Origin: an uncultured Synergistia bacterium
GTDB taxonomy: Bacteria; Eremiobacterota; SpSt-956; JAKJGF01
Direction: 5' to 3'
NCBI GenBank assembly: GCA_937888925.1
Contig: CALARM010000375.1
Location: forward strand, 1 to 5,531
DNA length: 5,531 nucleotides
The notes under the pieces: generated by a model
Told to the model about the DNA's origin: nothing
Database searches by the model: none
Seen by the model: only the letters and a program-made list of their open reading frames with translations
Position numbers and translations under genes: made by a program
Shown: piece by piece, positions 1 through 4,929 of the stretch
Position numbering within the stretch: position 1 is the first letter of the stretch
How the letters are laid out: each line of letters begins with the position of its first letter

Positions 1-10
1 CACTTTTCAC

Positions 11-36
11 TAAATCCGGAAGGATTTATTTTTTTT
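11..36 (+). terminator. Intrinsic (Rho-independent) terminator of an off-window upstream gene
   Basis: A perfect 7-bp stem, TAAATCC (11-17) with GGATTTA (22-28), closes a GGAA loop, which is a GNRA-type tetraloop, and is followed at once by eight T residues (29-36). This is the textbook layout of an intrinsic terminator reading rightwards. No gene end is visible in the first 10 bases, so the gene it ends lies left of the window. It separates the roadblock gene from whatever is upstream. The stem is AT-rich, so its strength is uncertain. Confidence 0.75.
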
Positions 37-56
37 ATATAGAATAATAAAGAGTA

Positions 57-128
57 GTGAAGAGTGAAGAGCAAAGACTGAAGAGGATTATCTCTCGCCG
101 CTCACCACTCACCACTTACCACTCACTT
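57..128. repeat. Seven-base periodic repeat, two facing arms
   Basis: The left arm (57-84) reads as four heptads close to GTGAAGA, two of them exact (57-63, 64-70). The right arm (95-128) reads as heptads TCGCCGC, TCACCAC, TCACCAC, TTACCAC and TCACTTT, starting at 95, 102, 109, 116 and 123. TCAC is the complement of GTGA, so the arms face each other and could pair imperfectly around a short centre (85-94). No reading frame of interest crosses the block. The same 7-base design recurs at 1919-2081. Heptameric short tandem repeats are known from cyanobacterial intergenic DNA, but shared origin is not implied. Confidence 0.7.
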
Positions 129-162
129 TTATAAGGGGGACAGAGCAGTTACTGCATATTAA

Positions 163-501
163 ATGGAAAATATTTTAAACAAATTAAATCAAACATCAGA
201 AATTGTTGGAAGTCTTATAGTTGGCAGAGATGGTCTTGTTATTGCCAGTAATGTTCCTGAAGGAGTTAATGCAGAATTGATTGGCGCCATGGTAGCAGGT
301 GTCTTTACTTCAGCAGAAAGTTCTATGGAAGAACTCCGTCAGGGAGAAGTTCAGACAGTTATGATAGAAGGGGAAAAAGGTAAGGTAATACTCTGTGATG
401 CAGGGGCTATACTGGTAGTTCTCTTAGATGAGGTTACAAACCTTGGTCTGGTAAGACTTGAAGTAAAGGAAGCAGTTAATAAACTTAAAGAGCTTCTTTG
501 A
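163..501 (+). CDS. Roadblock/LC7 domain protein (MglB-like), standalone
   Basis: The 112-residue product is a single roadblock/LC7 domain from end to end. It has an N-terminal helix (1-13), then a first strand pair with the characteristic turn GRDGLVIAS (residues 21-29), a long central helix (about 36-59), strands at 62-69 and 73-88 and a closing helix (about 95-112). Family members are small dimeric proteins that bind or regulate Ras-like GTPases; MglB, the partner of the polarity GTPase MglA, is the best-known bacterial example. No GTPase gene is in the window, so its partner is unknown. It has no signal peptide or membrane segment and should be cytoplasmic. The start is bounded: the codon before ATG 163 is TAA. 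The nearest Shine-Dalgarno-like run, AGGGGGA (134-140), is 22 bases upstream, too far for normal use. It is separated from the sugar-transfer genes by a 290-base gap, so functional linkage is unproven. Confidence 0.88.
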   Translation: MENILNKLNQTSEIVGSLIVGRDGLVIASNVPEGVNAELIGAMVAGVFTSAESSMEELRQGEVQTVMIEGEKGKVILCDAGAILVVLLDEVTNLGLVRLEVKEAVNKLKELL

Positions 502-510
502 CGGAAATTG

Positions 511-744
511 TCAGGATTTTTGACCGGGATTATCAGGATTTTGATGATTACCAGGATTTATGTCGGGGTTTATAGAAACTTATTCAAGGGGAATTAATCT
601 TATAATTTAAAGGTATAGGAATTTTTATTTTTGACCAGGATTTATAGGATTTATGGGATTATCAGGATGATAAATAGAATTACTTTACTTGAATTTTCTA
701 ATCCCGGTAATTCTTTAATCCCGAAAATCCCAGTCAAAAATAAG
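511..744. repeat. Nine-base periodic GGATT repeat with inverted copy filling a 290-base gap
   Basis: The gap 502-791 contains no supportable gene. Three repeat blocks fill most of it. Block 1 (511-570) has GGAT or GAT cores at 514, 527, 536, 545 and 554, mostly 9 bases apart. Block 2 (628-670) has GGAT at 638, 647, 656 and 665, exactly 9 apart. Block 3 (696-744) is the complement, with ATCC/ATTC cores at 701, 710, 718 and 727. Blocks 1 and 2 both contain TTTTTGACC followed by GGGAT or AGGAT, and the complement of block 3 contains TTTTTGACTGGGAT. Blocks 2 and 3 can pair over about 45 bases with mismatches around a loop of about 25 bases. Repeats built on GGATTANCAGGATT are familiar in intergenic DNA of several bacterial phyla; their function is unknown. 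Confidence 0.7.
601..606 (+). promoter_or_regulatory. Possible -10 element upstream of the first glycosyltransferase
   Basis: A perfect TATAAT lies in the only stretch of the 502-791 gap that is not repeat-like (about 576-627). No convincing -35 box sits 16-18 bases upstream. In DNA this AT-rich, a TATAAT in a gap of this size is expected fairly often by chance. Used as a promoter, it would give a leader of roughly 180 bases carrying the block 2/block 3 inverted repeat. Confidence 0.2.
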
Positions 745-791
745 GCTTTAGATGAAAATTATGTAGAGGCAACTTATCTAAATGATTTAAA

Positions 792-1916
792 GTGAGAGTA
801 GCTATTGATGCCAGGGTTGTATCCTCCGGAAGGTCAGGTATTGGAGAATATACATATCAGCTTTTAAGACATTTTTCTGTTATTGATAAAGATCTGGAAT
901 ATTTTCTTTTCCTTAAGAGATTTTCCGTTGATGAGAAAAGAATAAAAGAATTATCTTCCGGTTTCAACATAGAAAAAGTTTCTTCCTGTGAGGGAGGAAA
1001 GTTTTTTAATTTTATAAAGACCCACGGGGAACTTCCTGTGAGGCTTTTGTTTTTAAAGCCAGCTCTCTTTCACTCGCCAGGTCCTATAGCACCATTGATT
1101 AAAACGTGCCGGACTGTTCTTACTATTCATGATCTTGCTTTTTTAAAGATTGATGGTATTTTTGATAAATTTCAGAATAGCTATTATAAAAACTTTGTTC
1201 CTTATGTAGCAAAAAAAGCAGATAAGATTATTACAGTATCAAATAATGCTGCCATGGATATATCAAAACTACTTCATATTCCTGAAGAAAAGATAAGGGT
1301 AATATATAACGGTGTGGACGAAAGATTTTCATCGGAAAGATCTGCTGAGAGGGAAGATAATTTAAAGAAGAGATTTGGTTTAAGTGATTATATTCTTTTT
1401 TTAGGCGTCCTTGAACCAAGAAAGAATGTAGCCCGTCTTATCAGAGCTTACTCACATCTTTCTCCTGAACTGAATCATTATAAACTTGTTATAGCAGGGG
1501 GACATGGCTGGCTTTATGATGATATTTATTCTCTTGTAAAAGAACTTTCACTTCAGAAGAGAGTAATATTTACCGGAAGAGTAAGTGATGAAGAACTGCC
1601 GGACCTTTATAGAGGCGCTTCACTTTTTGTTTATCCTTCTCTGCTGGAAGGCTTTGGTATTCCACCTTTAGAAGCTATGGCCTGTGGTATTCCTGTTATA
1701 GCGTCTAATACCTCTTCTTTTCCTGAGGTTCTCTCTGATTCTGCCCGTCTTATAAATCCTCTGAAGGAAGAAGAAATAACTTCTGCCATGACTGAAATTT
1801 TAACAGATAAAAACCTGTATCAAACCCTGGTAGATAAAGGTTTAAAAAGAGTCTCTTTATTTTCCTGGAAAGAAAGTGCTCGAAGGACTTTGGAGCTTTA
1901 CAGGGAATTATTATAA
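792..1916 (+). CDS. Family 4 glycosyltransferase (GT-B fold, MtfB-like group)
   Basis: The 374-residue product is a full-length, retaining GT-B enzyme that would move a sugar from a nucleotide-sugar donor to a glycan or lipid-linked acceptor at the cytoplasmic face. The N-terminal acceptor domain opens with MRVAIDAR and a glycine loop SGIGEY (15-20), and has HD at 113-114 in TIHDLAF. The linker reaches IYNGVDERF (171-179). The donor domain starts at YILFLGVLEPRKN (200-212), whose RKN supplies the usual phosphate-binding Arg/Lys. It then has FTGRV (260-264) and the E-x7-E signature EGFGIPPLE (E286 and E294). The IDAR opening and HDLAF match the group typified by mannosyltransferase MtfB, but the sugar cannot be assigned. 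The GTG start is set by an in-frame TGA at 783-785. No well-spaced Shine-Dalgarno is seen; AGAGG at 765-769 is 22 bases away. No membrane segment is evident. Confidence 0.92.
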   Translation: MRVAIDARVVSSGRSGIGEYTYQLLRHFSVIDKDLEYFLFLKRFSVDEKRIKELSSGFNIEKVSSCEGGKFFNFIKTHGELPVRLLFLKPALFHSPGPIAPLIKTCRTVLTIHDLAFLKIDGIFDKFQNSYYKNFVPYVAKKADKIITVSNNAAMDISKLLHIPEEKIRVIYNGVDERFSSERSAEREDNLKKRFGLSDYILFLGVLEPRKNVARLIRAYSHLSPELNHYKLVIAGGHGWLYDDIYSLVKELSLQKRVIFTGRVSDEELPDLYRGASLFVYPSLLEGFGIPPLEAMACGIPVIASNTSSFPEVLSDSARLINPLKEEEITSAMTEILTDKNLYQTLVDKGLKRVSLFSWKESARRTLELYRELL

Positions 1917-1918
1917 CA

Positions 1919-2081
1919 GTGACCAGTGACCAGTTACCAGTTACCAGTGAAGACTGTACGGTGAACGGTGAAGAAGCGGTAAATATGTTTTATAGTGTAA
2001 GGTTCATAAATAAGTGTCTATTTTAATCTATAAACGATAAATTTATGTAATTGCTCACTGCTCACTGATAACTGATCACTG
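1919..2081. repeat. Second seven-base periodic repeat, facing arms with a long loop
   Basis: The left arm (1919-1974) is eight consecutive heptads: GTGACCA twice, GTTACCA twice, GTGAAGA, CTGTACG, GTGAACG and GTGAAGA. The right arm (2054-2081) is four heptads in the opposite sense: CTCACTG twice, ATAACTG and ATCACTG. The complement of 1917-1951 matches the right arm heptad by heptad, including the T-to-A variant unit in the third position, so a stem of about 28 bases is possible around a loop of about 110. The left arm begins just after the TAA of the preceding glycosyltransferase. The right arm ends 4 bases before the Shine-Dalgarno of the Hfq-like gene. The AT-rich centre (about 1980-2050) holds no gene. 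Confidence 0.78.
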
Positions 2082-2102
2082 TAAAAGGAAGGTTGTGAAT
2101 TT

Positions 2103-2408
2103 ATGCCTAAAATCTGGATAAATCCTGCTTTTAAACAGCAGGAGGATAGCAAAAAAGTATCAGAAGAAAAAAAAATTGCCCTCAGTACGTCAGATAAAAA
2201 ACTTCTTTTATCGGGGAAATCGAAAAATCTTGCAAAAGAATTCTTTCAGAATTTGATAGACAGAAAAACTCATATATCCGTTACTTTTTACGACGGAACC
2301 GGTGAAGAAGGGAAATTAAAATGGGTTGATATTCAGAGCATATGTCTTGAACAGGATAAAGGTGACGTAGTTTATGATTCTAAAAATATAATGTACTACC
2401 GGAGCTGA
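2103..2408 (+). CDS. Divergent Hfq-like Sm-fold protein with a lysine-rich N-terminal extension
   Basis: The product has 101 residues. Residues 47-84 align without gaps to the Sm1 region of E. coli Hfq as I recall it. F47 and L51 sit in the helix that precedes the strands. S59 falls in the first strand, YDG (63-65) lines up with the Hfq VNG turn, and G70, D76 and L82 also match. A short Sm2 segment, VVYDSKNIMYY (89-99), occupies the place of the Hfq VYKHAIS segment. Hfq is a hexameric RNA chaperone that binds small RNAs and mRNAs. Here the Sm2 Lys-His pair is replaced by Asp-Ser, and the conserved Gln before the first helix is not apparent, so RNA binding may differ or be absent. Residues 1-43 are a charged, Lys-rich extension. 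ATG 2103 has a strong AAGGAAGG (2085-2092) 10 bases upstream. The stop lies 5 bases before the next glycosyltransferase start, indicating one transcript. Fold fairly likely; function open. Confidence 0.72.
   Translation: MPKIWINPAFKQQEDSKKVSEEKKIALSTSDKKLLLSGKSKNLAKEFFQNLIDRKTHISVTFYDGTGEEGKLKWVDIQSICLEQDKGDVVYDSKNIMYYRS
2401..2404 (+). promoter_or_regulatory. Ribosome binding site that decides the TTG start at 2414
   Basis: GGAG lies inside the last codons of the Hfq-like gene, 9 bases before TTG 2414. It supports this TTG over the later in-frame GTG (2426) and ATG (2438), which would remove the conserved first strand of the enzyme. The overlap with the upstream reading frame suggests translational coupling of the two genes. 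Confidence 0.6.
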
Positions 2409-2413
2409 CTCTG

Positions 2414-3553
2414 TTGATTATAGGTGTGAACGGCCATATGGTATTCCCTCCTGATATGCCTGTGTCAGGAATAGGACTTTACTCTTTTAATCTTCTTTCA
2501 GCTATGGCAGAACAGAAAATTTTAGAAGGATTTACCGATGATTTTTTAATTTTTTCTACCGGAAGAGGAAGATTGAGATGGAAACATATGCCTTTTACGT
2601 TTTCTTTATCGCCTTTACCGACATGGAAAAATATAATAAGAATCTTCTGGGAACAATGTATATTGCCTGTCCATATATATAAAAAAAAATTTTCGATTTT
2701 TCATTCTCTGGCCAATGTAATACCGGTAATGAGCAGTTATCCTCTTCATGTCCTTACAGTTCATGACCTGGCTTTTATGCATTATCCTGATATGACAGGA
2801 CATGTCAGAGACCTATATCTTAAATGTTTAATCAAACAATCTGCTATTAAAGCTCATAAGATTATAGCAGTTTCAGATTCTACAAGACAGGACCTTATAA
2901 AATTCTGGGATATAGATCCCGGGAAGATTAAAGTAATATATTCAGGACTGGATGAGAGATTTATCTCTATAGAGCCTTCCTGGATAAACGACTATAAAAT
3001 AAAAAAAGGTTTACCCGAAACCTTTATTCTCTTTACCGGAGATATGGAAAAAAGAAAAAATCTTATTATGTTACTCCAGGCTTTTCTCATACTTACCCGT
3101 GATTTTAAAATAAGTGCCAGACTTGTTATAGCAGGAAGAAGGGGTAATGATTATAAAAATATTATAACTTTTATAGAAAGAGAGAACCTGAAAAAAGATG
3201 TAATCTTTACCGGTTATGTTCCGTCAGAAGAATTACCGTTTTTATTTGCGTCTGCCACTATTTTTGCCTATCCCTCTCTCTATGAAGGTTTTGGATTTCC
3301 TCTTCTTGAAGCTTTTGCATGCAGAACACCGGTAGTAGCTTCTTCCTCTTCTTCCATACCGGAAGTGGCAGGCAATGGAGCAGTGCTGTTATCACCTTTC
3401 GAGCCTGTCATGTGGGCTATGGCTTTCAGAGAATTAATTTCTGACAGAGAAAAAAGAGAGGACCTTGTAAAAAGAGGTCTGGAAAGACTTCCTCTTTTTA
3501 CCTGGCGTAATACAGCTGCTGAAACAATGAACGTTTATAAGGAAATTATATGA
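2414..3553 (+). CDS. Family 4 glycosyltransferase (GT-B fold), paralogue of the 792 gene
   Basis: The 379-residue product is a second complete GT-B retaining glycosyltransferase. It has MIIGVNGHMV at the start, a glycine loop SGIGLYS (18-24), HD at 117-118 in TVHDLAF, and the linker IYSGLDERF (175-183). The donor-domain opening is FILFTGDMEKRKN (204-216), followed by FTGYV (265-269) and the E-x7-E signature EGFGFPLLE (E291 and E299). The same blocks in the same order as the upstream GT4 enzyme show the two are paralogues, but they differ widely between blocks, so distinct acceptors or linkages are likely. It should act in the cytoplasm or at the inner membrane face on a surface glycan precursor. 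Start TTG is chosen from the GGAG at 2401-2404 and the N-terminal alignment. The next gene overlaps its stop as ATGA. An A9 tract at 2681-2689 encodes three lysines in frame. The donor sugar is unknown. Confidence 0.9.
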   Translation: MIIGVNGHMVFPPDMPVSGIGLYSFNLLSAMAEQKILEGFTDDFLIFSTGRGRLRWKHMPFTFSLSPLPTWKNIIRIFWEQCILPVHIYKKKFSIFHSLANVIPVMSSYPLHVLTVHDLAFMHYPDMTGHVRDLYLKCLIKQSAIKAHKIIAVSDSTRQDLIKFWDIDPGKIKVIYSGLDERFISIEPSWINDYKIKKGLPETFILFTGDMEKRKNLIMLLQAFLILTRDFKISARLVIAGRRGNDYKNIITFIERENLKKDVIFTGYVPSEELPFLFASATIFAYPSLYEGFGFPLLEAFACRTPVVASSSSSIPEVAGNGAVLLSPFEPVMWAMAFRELISDREKREDLVKRGLERLPLFTWRNTAAETMNVYKEII

Positions 3554-4881
3554 AATTATTTCGGTTTACAGATTTATTTTTTTATAGAATAAACCTGTTT
3601 CTTTGCCTGCTCTTTATATCTTTGAGTGTAATTTATATTTTTTCTTATGGAGTCTCTATTCCATGTTATGATGAACTTGCAATTATACCATATTTTGAAA
3701 AATTATTTTCACATTCTTTAACTGTCTCCGATCTTTTTGCCCAGCATAATGAACATAGAATATTCTTTCCAAGAATAGTAATGATCATACTCGGTATATG
3801 TTCACGATATAATTGTTTTGCAGAACTGGCTTTTGTAGAGTTTTTGTTTATTATAATGTTCTTTGTATTTTATATAAAAGGGGGTAAACAATTTGATTTT
3901 AATATAAATACCATACCTCTGTCATTCCTGATTATTCCTGTGCTTGTATTCAACTGGAGACATATAGATAATTTACTGTGGGGAGTAGCTATTATACAGG
4001 TATTGCCGGTTTCTTCCGGTGTTTTAAGTATATATTTTATTGATGAACTGTGTAATGCTAAATTGAGTAAGAGAAAAAAAATACTTTATTTTATCTGCGG
4101 TATTCTCTGTTCTACTGTATCATCATTTTCTATTATGTCCGGATTAATTTTATGGATAGTTGGTTTCCTCCAGTTAATAACACGTAGAAATTTGAGCAGA
4201 CTCTATATAGTTTTATGGACTGTTACAGGTATTTCAGAGTGGCTTTTATATTTTTCAGGCTATAAAAAACCTGTCTGTCATCCTGATTTATTGTATTGTT
4301 TGAAAGAACCTCTCAATTTTCTTATTTATTTTTTTACCTTTGCCGGCGGAGCTCTATTCTGGGATGAACGTACTGCTCTTATCGCAGGTATCATAATGTT
4401 CTTTTTATTTCTCTTTTGTTTGCTTCTTCTTCTCGCAGATAAGAGGTTACAGTATAATTTCTTCTGGTTATACATAGCTGTCTATTCTTTATTGACAGCA
4501 CTTTCTATCTCTATTGGCAGAAGCGGTTTCGGACAATCACAGGCTCTTTCATCCAGATATGCCCATATATCCATGCTGTTTGTTATAGCTATATATATGA
4601 TGACCATTGATTTACTTATCCTGAAAAAAGATGCTTTGAGAAAATTTATTGCCTGTTTTCTGGTTTTCATTATATTAGTAAGTGTTCCTTTTTCTTATAA
4701 ATATGGAGCTGATAGGGGAAAAGAATTTAAAATAAAAACACAGCACTGGGAATATATTCTTTTAAATTATAAATCTCAGCCTGATGAAGTGTTGAAGCAA
4801 ATTGATCCGGTTACGGAAGAAGTAAGAAAAGGGGCTGAGATTTTAGAGAAATATAAATGGAATATATTTAAAGGATTATAG
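3550..4881 (+). CDS. Polytopic membrane protein, possible GT-C type glycosyltransferase
   Basis: The 443-residue product has about 10 to 12 hydrophobic segments, for example near 14-33, 71-84, 91-109, 121-135, 143-163, 178-210, 217-236, 253-270, 277-296, 303-322, 339-358 and 366-382, then a soluble tail (385-443). The first outer loop holds an acidic YDE (40-42) and QHNEHR (65-70). A late loop has GRSGFG (323-328) and SSRY (334-337). An acidic motif in the first extracytoplasmic loop of a many-pass protein is typical of GT-C enzymes, which take sugars from polyprenyl-phosphate carriers, but I cannot tie this protein to a named family. The context fits: glycosyltransferases on both sides, with a likely polyprenyl-phosphate sugar synthase next. 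ATG 3550 overlaps the preceding stop by 4 bases, and AAGGAA (3539-3544) is 5 bases upstream. A flippase or polymerase role is possible but less favoured. Confidence 0.8.
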   Translation: MKLFRFTDLFFYRINLFLCLLFISLSVIYIFSYGVSIPCYDELAIIPYFEKLFSHSLTVSDLFAQHNEHRIFFPRIVMIILGICSRYNCFAELAFVEFLFIIMFFVFYIKGGKQFDFNINTIPLSFLIIPVLVFNWRHIDNLLWGVAIIQVLPVSSGVLSIYFIDELCNAKLSKRKKILYFICGILCSTVSSFSIMSGLILWIVGFLQLITRRNLSRLYIVLWTVTGISEWLLYFSGYKKPVCHPDLLYCLKEPLNFLIYFFTFAGGALFWDERTALIAGIIMFFLFLFCLLLLLADKRLQYNFFWLYIAVYSLLTALSISIGRSGFGQSQALSSRYAHISMLFVIAIYMMTIDLLILKKDALRKFIACFLVFIILVSVPFSYKYGADRGKEFKIKTQHWEYILLNYKSQPDEVLKQIDPVTEEVRKGAEILEKYKWNIFKGL

Positions 4882-4913
4882 TTTAATATATAGAAAATTT
4901 CAGTAAAATAATT

Positions 4914-4919
4914 AAGGGG
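4914..4919 (+). promoter_or_regulatory. Ribosome binding site that decides the TTG start at 4930
   Basis: AAGGGG lies 10 bases before TTG 4930. An in-frame TAA at 4909-4911 bars any longer form. The TTG start places the GT2 nucleotide-binding strand (ISVFFPAYNEE) at residues 6-16, where the family has it. No terminator is seen in the 48 bases after the membrane protein stop, so the gene is probably cotranscribed. Confidence 0.65.
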
Positions 4920-4929
4920 TGTAAATTTT

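Noticed and set aside
57..128. CRISPR array
   Set aside because: The repeats are 7 bases long with no spacers. CRISPR repeats are about 21-40 bases and separated by unique spacers, and no cas gene is present. The same applies to 511-744 and 1919-2081.
520..548. TTGACC and GATGAT at 17-base spacing, resembling a sigma-70 promoter
   Set aside because: Both boxes are parts of the 9-base repeat, and the TTTTTGACC element recurs at 628-636 without a -10 at proper spacing. The likeness is a by-product of the repeat.
752..790. Tiny frames ATG AAA ATT ATG TAG (752-766) and ATG ATT TAA (782-790) ahead of GTG 792
   Set aside because: Four and two codons only. The first has a weak purine run upstream, but nothing shows they are translated or act as leaders.
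1231..1419. Short minus-strand open frame of 62 codons inside the first glycosyltransferase
   Set aside because: Overlaps a well-supported gene and has no domain-like composition. Similar minus frames at 2615-2803 and 4482-4670 are rejected for the same reason.
1975..2053. Promoter in the AT-rich centre of the second heptad repeat (TATAGT 1991, TTTAAT 2022, TATAAA 2029)
   Set aside because: Each -10-like box lacks a -35 box at 16-18 bases. TTCATA at 2003 is 20 bases from TATAAA and matches only four of six positions.
4882..4929. Terminator between the membrane protein and the family 2 glycosyltransferase
   Set aside because: No GC-containing stem followed by a T run is present, so read-through is the simpler reading.
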